This document shows positions 49,157 to 62,100 of a DNA stretch of 64,000 nt, one piece after another. The DNA is from Branchiostoma floridae. Taxonomy: Eukaryota > Chordata > Leptocardii > Amphioxiformes > Branchiostomatidae. The DNA lies in assembly GCF_000003815.2 (NCBI RefSeq), contig NC_049995.1:2433173-2497172 (forward strand), read 5' to 3'. The position numbers and the translations under genes were made by a program. Within the stretch, counting starts at the first letter, position 1. Every line of letters begins with the position of its first letter. The notes under the pieces were generated by a model, which was not told the DNA's origin, did no database searches, and saw only the letters and a program-made list of their open reading frames with translations.

Positions 49157-50946
49157 TCATGTCTTATCCGATCCGCTGTGAGGCGCCGCTGCAGCTGGCG
49201 CTGTTGTGGCCTGCGGTTCCTGCAGCTTGATGCCGAACGAGGAGATAAACACGTTGATGATCGTGATGACCATCACCAGGGCGGTGGCCCAGTTGTTGGC
49301 TGTGTCTGCTGCATGCTGAGTACAGAAAGATACAAGCTATAAAAGATACAAACATTTAGAAGCTATACGGTTGAAAGCATTTCAGGTTCTAGCGTTACAA
49401 ATCGCAAAATGGCACTCAAAATTAGGCACCATCTAGCCGCAGGTGACTGTTGGTTTTACGCTTCCGCTACTAACTGTTGGTAGCGCGAGCTCCAAGCGGG
49501 AGCGTAAAACCAAAAGTCGCCTGCGCTGCACTAGGCTCCATCAGGCCTTCGTACGGGGGTACGGGGATCGTAGAATTCGGCAAAATTTGGTAAATTAGCC
49601 AGAGGAGTCAGTGCAAGCTAGGGTGAAATGTTTCCCATCTTTTGGTAGCAAAACGTAGGCAAATTATTCTGCCTATAATAGCCAGCGTAGTAAGTCTGTT
49701 AGAGACTACGACTTGATATGAAACTTATATGTCAGTTCCTTATGGCAGGTGCGGGTAGCAAATGCTGCAATTCTATATGAATTCGCTAGATGGTACTAAT
49801 GCACGGCTCACCCACCTGTTCGTGCTCGTCCTCTATGTTGAGACGTGACTTGTACAGGAGCAAGAAGCCGACGAAACACTGACAGATCACCGACAGGGAC
49901 AACATCGTCACCAGGAAATGGTAGAACAACACTCTGTCCGGACCCTGTGGAAAAATTTGGGGGACACTCAACGTATAGTTCTCTAGAAATTACAGTCAAA
50001 ACTGCACAAGAAGACTACTCAAGGGACCGATAAAATCTGGTCTTTGGCGGATGGAGAAATATCTAAAGGACCACAAAAATTGTAAAGGTATGAGGTCGAT
50101 CGTAGAAATCTAAATCTAGTTTTAAAAGTTAAGTCTTCAAGCGGATGGATGTATTCGGCTTGAAAGCGCTTTGACTTTTCAAACGTAAAAAAAACAGACG
50201 AAAATATCCTTTTGCGTACAGATGTACACGTAAAGAACACAAAAATATACCTCAGTTAAAACCATCTTCATTTGAAAATGCGCTTTAAATTTTCAAACGT
50301 ACACAGCAATGGCAAATATGTATTCTACGTTAAGATGTCCACGTTAAGAACACGTGTAAAGCGTATGTTCACGTAAAGAATACCTCAGTTAAAACCAGTT
50401 TCATTTGAGAGGCGTTAGCGGTGAGAAGCGCGATGTCCATGAGCCCCTGCGCCAGGGTCTTCTTCTGTGCGAATGCGTTCATCTGAATCGGCGGCTTAAC
50501 TCTGGGTGGGCCAGCCGGAATCCTCTTGAAGAAAACAAACTTGGATTTCCCTTTCGGGTGGTCGACATGGTCTACATCGGGAAGCTGTACTGGCGGATGG
50601 AACTGTTGGGAGAGAAATAAAAAGGGATATGTAATGAGGACCATTGCAATGGGGATCTCTGTCTCTCTCTCTGTCTCTGTCTCTCTCTCTCTCTCAGCTG
50701 TCTGTCTGTCTCTCTCTCTGCCCCACTATCTCTCTGTCTGTCTCTCTATCTATCTCTGTCTGTGTGTGTGTGTGTGTGTCTGTCTCTCACTACCCTGTCT
50801 GTCGCTGTCTCATCGTCTCTCTGTTTCTCTCTGTCTGTCTGTCTCTCTCTCTCTCCTTGTGTGTGTGTGTGTGTGTGTGTGTCTGTCTGTCTCTCACTAC
50901 CCTGTCTCTCATGATCTCTCTCTGTCGCTGTCTCATCGTCTCTCTG

Positions 50947-50977
<31 letters not shown>

Positions 50978-50979
50978 CC

Positions 50980-51016
<37 letters not shown>

Positions 51017-54000
51017 TTTGTGTATCTCTCTGTGTCTCTGTCTGCCTCTCTGTCTATATCTGTGTGGCTCTCTGTCTCTCAGTGTCTCTAGACAGAAATA
51101 TAGCCTCGGCCGTCTTAAATTACAATGTCGTATCTCAACCTCCATTACTTAACACCAAAATTCTTAAGATTACTATTAATCTCAATTTCAAATTCTTTAA
51201 CATCTCTGACCAAAATAACAAATGGCGTTCTTCTCAAGACCACGTGTAATATACATATGCGGTTAGAAGTGCTAACATGTGACTTATGAAAAGTAAACTC
51301 AGGTTGAAATTTGTTCCGCATTCTTCCTTTAAAATTTTGATTTGCTTCGGTAGAAAAGAAGGAACAGGGATGAGGAACTAGCTGATACTCAAACATTTAT
51401 CTTGTGGTGTCCTTGGGATAACGTTGGAGAGCAGACGACAGTTTGTTCCCTTTCACGCTATAGCGCAACAGCGTTTTTGAAGATACAGTTAGAGGGTGAA
51501 TCTGATAAATTTTCAAACCATAGAAACTATCCAAGACCCGGTTTTAAACGGAAATGTACTGTTCCGACCATACTGTGTGACATTAACTTTAGAACAGATT
51601 TCCGTCGAAGAATCACCAAGTCCATAGTGATCAAGGAACCGAAACCATTTCACAAATACCTACTAGTAGTTTAAAGTCCTGTGCAAAACAAAAGGGAAAA
51701 GCTCCACAGCTTTGAAATCCCTTTTGCATTCGATTCATATTGTCGTGTTATGATTCATATACAACATTATTCCTCATTATTTATTGAAGACAATGTCGCA
51801 TCACGCCCTATAGTAACGGTTATAGGTCAAGGTTTACGGGCTAGACATATTTCGACATGTTTAAATTAAACGTGAAACGTTATTTTACATAGTAGAAGAC
51901 ACATGTGGGTAAAGCATATGCAAATTTCTCTTATACAGTGTACACCGCCCATGCACACTTGTAATAAGTGTTATGGTTAAGGTACCTCAACACGAAAAGC
52001 AAGGAAGACTGGAAAACGTACAAAGAATGTAGAAATGCCGCAACACATGCTGCAAGACAAGCACGTAGAGACTTTGAACGATCACTCGCCAAGGAAGCTA
52101 AGACAAATAACAAAGCTTTTTGGAGTTATGTGAACTCCCGCAGATCAGTAAAATCACAGGTGGGTGACTTGAAGGACACGAAGGGTAACTTTGCTACCAA
52201 AGACAAGGACAAAGCAGAAATACTAAATGACCAGTACCATAAGACCTTCACACGTGAGAGCTACGACAACATGCCAGTATTCGATCCCAAACCTCTACAG
52301 ACTCCGGTCCTGGACAAAATAGAAGTCACTGAGGAAATGGTTATGGACCAACTATCCCAGCTGCGTCCGGACAAGTCCCCAGGTAATGACGGACTTCACC
52401 CGAGAATTCTTAGAGAACTGTCACACGAGATTGTGGTCCCACTAACCAAGGTTTATCAACTCAGCTTAAGTAATGCAGTACTTCCAGAGCAGTGGACGGA
52501 AGCAAGTATCACTCCTATCTTCAAAAAGGGTGAGAAGTCAGACCCAGCAAACTACCGCCCCGTCTCGCTAACATCAGTGCCCTGCAAGATGCTGGAAAGA
52601 ATAATCTCAGATAAGGTGATTGAACACATGCGGATAAACAATTTCACATGTGAGCAACAGCACGGTTTTTCCAAGGGGAAATCAACAGTGACTAACCTAC
52701 TCGAGGCACTTGACGTGTGGACCGAAGCCTTAAGTCACGGACTACAAGTGGATGTTATATTTTTAGACTATGCTAAGGCTTTTGACACGGTCCCACACGA
52801 AAGGCTCCTTAGAAAGGTCGAATCCTTTGGCATTAGAGGAAAGCTGCTAGAGTGGGTACGAGGCTTCCTAACCCAACGAAGACAAAGAGTATCGGTAAAC
52901 GGAGCTACATCGTCCTGGAAGAGGGTAGAAAGCGGAGTCCCACAAGGGAGTGTACTGGGTCCCTTACTTTTCATGATCTTCGTGAGCGACATACCAGACA
53001 CACTGCAGAACTTTGTATCTCTCTTTGCGGATGACACAAAGATCTATGCAACCGTCGAGGACTGTGCAAGAGAAGGTCATACGACCTGCCTTCAGGCCGA
53101 TCTAGACCAACTACAAGAATGGTCGAGAAAAATGCAGATGAGATTCCACCCGGATAAGTGTAAACCGATGCACCTGGGGAAGGGTAATCCCGGACACAAA
53201 TACACAATGATCAAGACAGACGGATCAGTACATACCCTTCAGTGTACAAAGGAAGAGAAAGACCTAGGAGTACTCATAGACAGTAAGCTGAGCTTCAGCA
53301 GTCATGTACAGAACCAGGTCAACAAAGCCAACAAGGTGCTCGGTGCTATAAGACACACTTTCAAATATCTGGACATAGACTCATTTGTGTTGCTGTACAA
53401 AAGCCTGATACGTCCCCACCTAGAATATGCAACGGTCATTTGGGATCCAAAAACAAAGAGAGACAAAGACATGGTGGAGAGGGTACAGAGAAGAGCTACA
53501 AAGCTGGTTCCTTCAATCTCCCACCTTCCCTACTCACAGAGACTAAGGGCTCTGGGACTACCCACACTTCTCTTCAGAAGGAAAAGAGCAGACATAATTC
53601 TTCTCTACAAGATAACACATGGGTTAGTCACATGCAGAACCAGTAACCACTGCAACCTCTGTAGCAGAGCTATGCTCACGCCTAGCCTGGCAACCTCCAC
53701 AAGAGGCCACTCGTACAAGTACCAGATACAGTGCTCCAAGGGTCCAAGAGCCAATTTCTACCCAGCAAGAGTGATACCCATGTGGAATAAGCTCTCCGAA
53801 CAGACGGTGACCAGCAAATCAGTGAACTTGTTCAAATCAAGGTTGTCGGCTGAGTGGAACACACACAAGGACCTGTACGAATACGAGTTCTCCTACTGAA
53901 CCAGTAGGTTGCAGTGAAGAAAGAACGAAGGAAGGAAGGAAGGAAGGTAGGAGAGAAGGAAGGAAGGAAGGAAGACCAGATGCTACAGCCCCGCAGTTTA

Positions 54001-54481
54001 ACTATGTACAGCCTCATTACTCTAACGGGTACCTACTGGCTGTCGCTCAAGGTGAATACTCAAGGTGAATTATCAATATCGTTAACGTGTGATAATTGTG
54101 ATAATTGTTACTTCTGTCTGTTACTATGGCCTGATGTTATAACGAATTTGTCGGTCTAACATTACCTTAAGTTTTAACTACTACAAACAAAAATCATCGG
54201 ACAAGAAAAATATATAATCTTACCTTGATCTGTTCTGTTGGAATATTCACAGAAACAGTGGCGTTTCCAATAGACTGACTGACATCGGGCGCCGTTTTAA
54301 CGTCCTCGGCGGTGCTTGCGCCTTGCCCCGAAGGTCTGTTGGATGTCTCCTCGGTAGGGGTGCCGGTTTTCCCCTCGCAGTCCTCTTCCTCATTGGGTAA
54401 CAACGCCTGGATTTGGTCGTGGGAAATATCTCGTCCTAAGGAATGTTTAGAGTACCTGTTTACCTTACTGTCGTCTGCCAT
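49157..54481 (-). CDS. NINJ1: Ninjurin family protein, 4 exons
   Basis: Small plasma-membrane protein; family members mediate adhesion and plasma-membrane rupture. Exons (minus): 54481-54224, 50602-50384, 49944-49816, 49315-49157, all phase 0, giving 254 residues. The conserved core is FAQKKTLAQGLMDIALLTAN followed by ASQMKLVLTE (the amphipathic extracellular helices). Two membrane segments follow: VLFYHFLVTMLSLSVICQCF continuing VGFLLLY, and NNWATALVMVITIINVFISS. Stop TGA at 49157-49159. The start was chosen at 54481 (CCCATGGCAG, strong context); an in-frame ATG also exists at 54634. The N-terminal region is about 130 residues, much longer than in human NINJ1 (152 residues in total). Acidic, Ser/Thr-rich and low-complexity sequence fills exon 1. 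Confidence 0.9.
50654..51090. repeat. TC/TG simple-sequence tract
   Basis: About 430 bp of TCTG, TC and TG runs on the plus strand, with the internal block CACTACCCTGTCT...TCTCATCGTCTC repeated. On the ninjurin strand it is a GA/CA tract starting about 50 bp before the exon 2 acceptor. Confidence 0.9.
51968..53899 (+). mobile_element. CR1-like LINE, 5'-truncated, intact reverse transcriptase ORF
   Basis: One uninterrupted 643-residue frame. Reverse-transcriptase motifs in order: RPDKSPGNDGLHP, ITPIFKKG...NYRPVSLTSVPCKMLER, QHGFSKGKST, VIFLDYAKAFDTVPHERLL, SGVPQGSVLGPLLF, LFADDTKIY, KDLGVLID, then the jockey/CR1-group tail (ERVQRRATKL, YSQRLRALGLPTL, NFYPARVIPMWNKL). The apurinic endonuclease that normally precedes the RT is absent, so the copy is 5'-truncated. 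No internal stop suggests recent insertion. It lies in ninjurin intron 1, antisense to that gene. Clade assignment (CR1/L2 group) is by motif resemblance. Confidence 0.85.
53928..53975. repeat. GAAG tract at the LINE 3' end
   Basis: (GAAG)n with two interruptions directly after the short 3' UTR of the LINE; a plausible part of its tail. Confidence 0.7.
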
Positions 54482-54760
54482 GGGAGAGTCGTACAAAATC
54501 GTACACGATCGGGTAACTGTCTTGCTCTCGTCGGCAGGACTTAGCTTCCAAGTACTCCAGGTTTCGTTCGACGATTTCTGCAAAATTCTCAGAGTTCGTA
54601 GCTCACCAAAACTGAGAGATATCCACCTATACATGTACGATTCCTTGTGGTTGTGGTGTCAACATTAGAACGTGCATGGTTGAGAGAGTTTCCGAATTCC
54701 AGGTGATACTACCAGACAGGTAAAGACAGCTCTCAGCGCAATCCTTTGTTTTGAAATAAC
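54482..54760 (-). promoter_or_regulatory. Putative ninjurin 5' UTR/promoter
   Basis: Upstream of the preferred ATG the same frame stays open to 54634, so this may be 5' UTR or a longer N-terminus. No TATA box or other landmark was seen. Confidence 0.3.
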
Positions 54761-55289
54761 GTCATGCTGTGGGCCGATTTGGCTTAGAAATAAGTTGCGT
54801 GTTCCGTTTTCAATATTTGTTTTGGTTAAGAGGTCCTTTACACATCAGGTTTCACAAATCAATACTATAAGCACTGTGGAAGATATATCGTAAAGAGGGT
54901 TGTAGACGTAAATATTAAAGCTACGAAAACAACAGAATTTAAGGTAGGAACCAGCAAAGAATACACAAAGCACTAAACATGTGCCTGGCGGCCCCAGTTT
55001 GTGATTGAAAGGTCTGAACCCGCAGAACAACTTTTTGTACAAAGACATTGAGACAGCTGGCGGGAAAATGGTTGGATAGTTCGATCATTTGTGAGGAACA
55101 ATATCTTATGAGAGGCGGTTGCGTTTCTGAATTATTTTGTTCATCACGTGCGTGCACAGAAGCCTTTCTAGGTCTTTCGTTTTGTCTGTTTAGTGTCTTA
55201 GTGTCACAATACCATTAAACCACCCTGAGGCGTAAAGCACCAGTTTTGGTGTTTAGCAAGTACAAGCTGTGCAAGCCCCTTGATCGGAT

Positions 55290-55400
55290 TCACGGCGGTA
55301 AAGGTTTGCGCCACTCACACCGGGAAGGACCCTTGCCTTTTTTATAAGTATAATGTCAATGGGTTCTTTGAGCACACGTTGTGGCTCTAGATATTCTCAA
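55290..55400. repeat. Interspersed repeat fragment, partner of 5850-5965
   Basis: CACACCGGGAAGGACCC, TTTTTTATAAGTA, TGGGTTCTTTGAGCAC and TTGTGGCTCT match the EYS-intron copy in order and spacing. Confidence 0.5.
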
Positions 55401-55809
55401 ATATCAGGGACTACAGCTTTACGTCCCATGCAAGAGGATGTCCCTAACTAGTTTGATTACTCATTACCTTTGCCAGAATGGCTAAGGTTATGTTTTGGGC
55501 TTGTGAGTCTGTGTGTCTGTGTGTCTGTGTGTCTGTCTGTTAACAGCATAACTCAAGAAGTCTTGAATGGATCCCGATAATATTTGGTAGGTGGGTAGGG
55601 GTCGGGAAAACGAAGGTCAAGTTCGATAATGGGTCCCCTAGCGGCTTGCTAAGGTACTGCAGCAGAACCTCAATTTTTGATATCTCCTGTTCTGGACATG
55701 CTGTGATCATGATTTTTGAGTGGTAGATAGCCCTTGAGGCAGAGAGTAAGTGCTGTGAGTTTGGGCCCCCTAGCGGCTTTTTTGGAACTGCAGGCGCCGG
55801 TTTCCTTTC

Positions 55810-56700
55810 AAAATTTGGACGAGAATAACTCTACAACGTGTTGACGGATCGTCATGACTTTTGGTATGTAGATAGAATGAGTGATGACTTACATAATGGT
55901 ATACTAATTATGCAAATCAACAGCTAATTTGCATAATTAATGAGGAAAATTTATAAATCCACTGCATTCCATGATAGGACTTTCAAACTTGTCACATATG
56001 TAGCTGGGAAGGAGAGAAATGTTGATAGATATCAATTATGCAAATCATGGCCTCATTTGCATAATTAATGATCGTGTTGACGGATCATCATGTTTTTTGG
56101 TATGTAGGTAGCGTAAGTGAAGACGGATCATCATGTTTTTTGGTATGTAGGTAGCGTAAGTGAAGACCTACATAATGAGATACCAATTATGCAAATCAAC
56201 AGCTAATTTGCATAATTAATGAGGATATTTTATAAATTCACTACATTCCATGATAGGACTTTAAAACTTGTCACATATGTAGCTGAGAAAGAGAGAAATG
56301 TCAATACATATTTATCATGCAAATGATGATCTCATTTGCATAATTAATGAGAAAATATGAACGTGTTGACGGATCGTCATGATTTTTGGCATGTAGATAG
56401 CCTAAGTGAAGACTTATATGATGTGATACTTATTATGCAAATTAACAGCTAATTTGCATAATTGATTAGGAAAAGTTCATAAATCCACTGCATTCCATTA
56501 TAGTACTTTCATCAAAGTTGTCACATATGTAACTGAGAAAGAGGGAAGAGAGTAAGAGGTGTATTTAAAGACTTTGAAAGAGAATAAGTCAAGAATGGAT
56601 CAAAGGATCATCATGATTTTCGGGATGCTGATAGCTTAAGTAACGCTTGATACAATTTGATATCAATAAATTGTAACTTGGGATCTAATTTGCTTAATCA
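55810..56700. repeat. Tandem array of about 270-bp modules with octamers
   Basis: Three to four modules, each with GTGTTGACGGATC(A/G)TCATG, TATGTAG(A/G)TAG, ATTATGCAAATCAACAGC, TAATTTGCATAATTAATGA, CACTGCATTCCATGATAGGA and TTGTCACATATGTAGCTG. A 45-bp stretch is duplicated again at 56075-56165. The family is unidentified. Confidence 0.75.
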
Positions 56701-57603
56701 ATGCCGAAATTTTATAAACCAACTCTAAGCATATTATTATAAAGAAAATGAAATGAGTAACGCATTTGTGTACAGAAATCACTCTACATAACAAACCTGG
56801 TTTTCAGATGAATATGGTGAGGAGATAGGTGAAAAGTCCTTAAAACATAGGTCGCAACATTTGGGCCTATTGGGGATTTGAACCCAGAGCCTTTAACTGA
56901 AATCACTCTGACATTTTTCGTGTGCAGAAGTCCGTTAAGGTGATATTTAGGTCGAGTTTATTTACCCCAAACTAAGAGGCCTGCAGTATGTTTAAACAAT
57001 CAATTCCTCTGTACAGGACTTGTAGACGGAAGATATACTAGTATCATGCAGATATAAGATAGTTACTGAAAAAATAGCTATTTTTATCACATACTGCTGA
57101 GTAGATATAAAAATGAAACCAGTGGACGCTTGACGTTGTCTGCGGTGTTGCGTCAAGGCTCATTTCAGAAGATGCTTCTCAAATTATGACCTTAATACGT
57201 CAACAGCTTCAAATGATGTAGACATGGACGAACACGGACGTCATTTGATTGTATCCAATACCCATTGTGTACGGAAAATACTTGTATTTCTGAAAAAGAA
57301 AAATAAGAAACTGAAAATATCAAACCTCCGTGAAATATTGTGAATTCCTTTATTCATTATTGTGCTAAATCCGTATATGCATTTTCCTGCCTGCCTACGG
57401 GGTCAACTTTGGACCCTGGCCAAGCCAACCTTCCGATCCTGACAGTCTCCCGTTACACCATCTTCCACCTGACATCCTGTCACTCAAGTATTCAAATACA
57501 TGTAATACAGACACACACCAAAACAAACACACACCGCAGAAACAATTCCTCAATTTTCATGGAGGCAATAAAAATCTAAGAGACTCAAGATTTGTAATAC
57601 ATT

Positions 57604-59195
57604 TTTATTTGATGATTGAAAAGATCAAGTTCACACAAATGGACATCATGGATGTCCTAATTTATTCAAACATTGATTCTTTTTGCCAAAGAAATAAGGG
57701 TGAATGACCTGAGCCTCAAGGTCAAAGTTGACATGTCATCAGCCCAGTCATGACTTAGACTATACCATCTGTATCATTTAGGGGGTGGTTAAAGTTAAAT
57801 CAGTTGCATTTGTATTAGGTTTAAGGTCTAGTGCATTTAATACACAACTCTCTATTATACAGTTGTTTAGGGTGTATCAGAAAAGCAAAAGTGCAAACAA
57901 AACAACTCAAAAATATGTGTATGTTTTAAACACCACACAAAGTAACAGTACATGTACTTAGCTTTAAGCATTAGTGCCCAAATAGCTGCAATGATTGTGT
58001 CTATCTATTTGTTACCTTCTGTAGCTTACTGATTCCTTATACATATTTTCATATTCATATGCATGCACACAAAATAGCTAAGAATCAAACTGGCATATGA
58101 GTCATAAAAATATTGATAGGTTATAAAAAATAACTTCGTCATATTACATAAAACAAGAAAGGCATTTGAAAGAACGTCATCCAGTTCTTTAACTTTGACT
58201 ATCCACAACAAAAGTTGATAGTTCAGTTGAAAAACCTTCAGTTCCTACATTTTACAGTAAAATTCTGATATGACAAAAATTGATAGTACGGTAACATAGT
58301 CCTCTTGTAGAGAACTATTCTCTCTTAAAGAATATTTTTTCTTTAAGAATATTTGAAAGAATTTCACATAAATTTAGATGAAGTCATTTGATAGTTTTCT
58401 CTCTCAATAGCACTAGTACTGAAGAAAACCAAGTAGCAGTCCTTCATAAACAGAAACATACAGTAGGGAATGTAGGCTGCAGTTCACGCATTCATTGCCA
58501 GGTGGCAGTAATGCTCAGATGATAATGTTTAAAGACGGCACACCCAAAAAGAATTCAGTGTTTCCTAGTATGCCACCCTTATTTAGCACTCCTGTTTTTT
58601 AACTGCCTATTCCCCATGCCGTTTCCGTCTTCCAGACTATTTCTCAATTTTTCTCATTTGCAATAAAAAAATTCAGTAAAACATTTAATACCTTTTTGTG
58701 TAAGAATACATCTTGAAACACCAGTCTTATAAAACGTTAAGTACAAAAATATGTAGACAGAGATAAATTGACTGACTAAACTATCTCTGCATCCTGTGGC
58801 ATCAAAGTCCACTCTTTTCATTTCAGACTGGCAAAGTACCTTTTTGAAACTGTTGTCAATGGTCTGATATATATAATATACAAGGGACGAAAAACAAAGA
58901 ACATTTCATTGTTCTCCATATTGTATGATAACTGTAATAAACCATATATGTTTGCAGTGGTCTTTGAATGATATAAAAGCAGATGTAAGGATCCGGAACA
59001 TGTTTTTGCACAATGTAGTCAGAATTCTAGCAGTGCACCTTTTCAACATACTGGCTGGGTCATATCCTGTTTTACATCTGCTTGGCGGTTTATCTTTGGA
59101 GTTATAATCTAATCCCATGGTCTCGACCTTAAGTACAATGTATTACTAACAGTACAGAACTGTAAAGCTATTCATTTTCAGAGTGTTTTTTTTTC
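57604..59195 (-). other. MBOAT1/2-like 3' UTR with AATAAA
   Basis: AATAAA (minus) at 57604-57609; about 1.6 kb of AT-rich UTR after the stop. No coding signal. Confidence 0.5.
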
Positions 59196-62100
59196 TCATT
59201 TCACTTTCTTTTCAACATGATTTGGAGTAACACTTATGCCGTTATGCTCTGGAACACCAAATCCTTTCATACCATTTAACATACGCTCTCTGAGACAGAA
59301 AGTCTCAGACCATGTACCGTTCTGACCCTGATGCCCTACATGTATGTCTCCATTCTCGACCTTGTTGTTGTTTATTTTTGTCCCGTTGCACCCTGTGTGG
59401 TCTCCAACCATGCCATTCGTGTCAGTCCGTACGCCGTTGGTCTTCGTTGCCGCGTACTGTGGCTGTGGCTGCTTCTTGTACGGTAGGAGGACAGTCACCA
59501 ACAGGACAATGATATGTATGGAGAAGTACAGTGACCTGTGGAGAACAACAAATATGGATATATAAGAGCCACTGTATAGGGCTGAAGTCTCGCAAGTGTA
59601 TTTGACCAATAATTACTACCAGTAGACCCCTACGCTGTGATTTGTATCCCCTATGCTGTGATTTGTACCCCTATGCTGTGTTTCATTATACTAGCATTGG
59701 GGACTTTCATGCCAAATAGCAATTACTTTTTGAAATCTAGAATTTCTGAAACGCTATTTCCTGCATTTTTGGGGGCAAATTTTGCTGGTAGAGTAGACTC
59801 AGCTTGGTTCAATGGTATCTGTGCTGAATTGCAAAATTTTATTTTTCAAATCTCATGCTGTTTTTTCTACGTCACAGAGGACGGAAAGAACAATTTTTTT
59901 GGTGGCTAGAACCCTGATCTTAGACTGACCTGTAGAACTTCATGGTGGGTTCCCAGTCCAGGAGCACGAAGGGCAGTACAGTGTAGTTCAGGAAGAAGTG
60001 TGTGGACGTGAACGTGATGACGTCATACAACTGTCGAAGCCGCGCCGTGCCCTGGAAGTGGTGTCTCAGGTGATGCCGCATCTGATGGATGACAAACAGC
60101 ATTCATTCATTCATGTATGAATTAATGAAATTACTAATTCTATACATAATTGTTGACGTAAAGATTAGAAAACTTCTTCTTCATGATTAGAAAGTCCAAT
60201 TTTCTAATGGGGTAGAATATGGTCTCAAACAATTTCCACTGAAGTCCATGTACATTAAATATACCTTATTAAAATATACAATGTCAACATATTTATTCAT
60301 AGATCAATTCATTCAAACGATTATTAATTTGAAACTAAATCATACAACAGGGGTAGTGGGTTGTATCTTGGGCAGGGTATTGGAAAACCAAACCCTGTCC
60401 TCCCATTGCCTTTAGCCAAAGCTGGGAACTCATTTATACCTGAGTGAAGTGAGGAAATTACTTTTCCCAATGGCACAAGATCAGTGACATGGCAGGTTTC
60501 AAACATGGGACTGGGACCTATTGGCCTGAACTCAGAGCGCTGACAATTATGCCACACGTCTGCTGTGTAAAATTTTCTTCCTTACCTTCCTAAAAGCTGG
60601 AGTCATGACTGCTCCCCCCAGGAAAGTGAAGTAGTACCCTGGGTAGAAACCGTGCCACATGGCTGACAGAACGTACACCATCAGGACGGGTTGGGAGGGG
60701 GCACGGTCGTAGCACACCCTGCGATGTCAACAAAAAATACATCCTCATCAACTGATATTTTCTAAACAATTGTATGAATTATGTCATTGCCTACTAGAAG
60801 CAGTAAAGTGCATAGGTCTAATTTCTAACAATCTTATTATGTACAATTTAGATAGTACAAACTTAAAGTTATATGGACTTAATTGAAAAGAAGTTATCTG
60901 ACCTCTTGAGCCACAGGGAGGTTTGGATGTTCCAGTTGTCAATCAACATCTTTAAGCTGGTGGCAAACTGGGCAGGACAGAAGACCATGACATGAAATGA
61001 AATGCATCCACATCCCGAGATACATGTAGGGTCACCTAAGGTGGAATCTCAGCGATATTCATGAAACTGCATGGTGGCCTCACCACAGGATGTGTTTCCA
61101 ACTCAGCACACCATGTCATCACACCCTACGTTTTTTTAAGGAGTTTGTTCAGTGCAAGGCCATTGACGACCTCTGGGCACCAAACTACGCTCACTGTAAC
61201 AGCATCTTATCTCCCTAAGTCAGAAACATTGAGCTTCAGCAAGTTCGTTTAACTGTCTCAATAGGTGAAGCAGGGGTTACAAAGGCTGCTTGAGAAGTTC
61301 AGACTGGAAGGGTTTTGATGCACTCACACTGGGAAGGACTCGTATCGCATTTTGCAATCCATGAATCTGACAGAGGTATTGTGTGTTTGAAGGCCAAGAC
61401 TTGTGTGTACCTCAATCTTTAAGATGTTGAGGTTGGAGATGAGGTCCCAGCGAGGATTCCCGTTTTCGTCGTACCCGTTGAATCCTAATCCCGCTGCGTT
61501 AGCGACCGCATCCGCTGTACATAAAAAATGTAACAACACTGTTATGAACCCACTGTGAACCATGTAATCACTCCTACAACACAAATTACACAATACACAC
61601 ATGTGCATTTGTTGTTACATGTAACGCTAGTTCACCTTTATTCGCTATATCCGTTGGACCTAAAAACAGGATATTTAGGAATATGATGTTGATATACAGT
61701 GGTTTCAAATTGCTTTTTTTTTCATTATAATGCAGTTTGAGACCTCTGTCCGTCAACTTGATATTCCGAAATACCCTGGTGTTAAATACAACGGATAAAG
61801 GTTACCCTGCGAATAAAGGTGAACTAGCATTATTGTATGGACAAGTGATATATTTCTTACTGATAAATCCTTGAACAAAATGACTTTTCCCAGCATTCTC
61901 AGACAAAAAAATAAATGTTATGTTAAGTCTAGCTTATATTGATAGAACCTATTTCAGCTACGGTCACCTACTCTCCTGAGAGCGCATTTTTTACATGAAT
62001 ACGCATCAGCTTGCACTAAAACAAGGCAGTGGTTGTGTAAACCACTAACCAAGAATGCACTTTAGAGCAAATTTGGTGAGAAAAATGGAAAAACAGAATG

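Larger units (their letters stand above)
50603..54223. other. Ninjurin intron 1
   Basis: 3.6 kb holding a TC/TG-rich tract next to exon 2 and a LINE on the opposite strand. The remaining sequence (51100-51960) shows no convincing exon. Confidence 0.7.
54761..57603. other. Intergenic region ninjurin/MBOAT
   Basis: Dominated by repeats: a fragment shared with 5850-5965 (at 55290-55400), the ATGCAAAT-bearing tandem array (55810-56700), and a stretch with a tRNA-like B box (minus, GGGTTCAAATCCCC near 56885). No exon seen. Confidence 0.5.

Noticed and set aside
50526-51249. Long Ser/Leu/Val/Cys-rich frames (over 200 codons)
   Set aside because: Translation of TC/TG simple repeats; open in two frames at once, so not coding.
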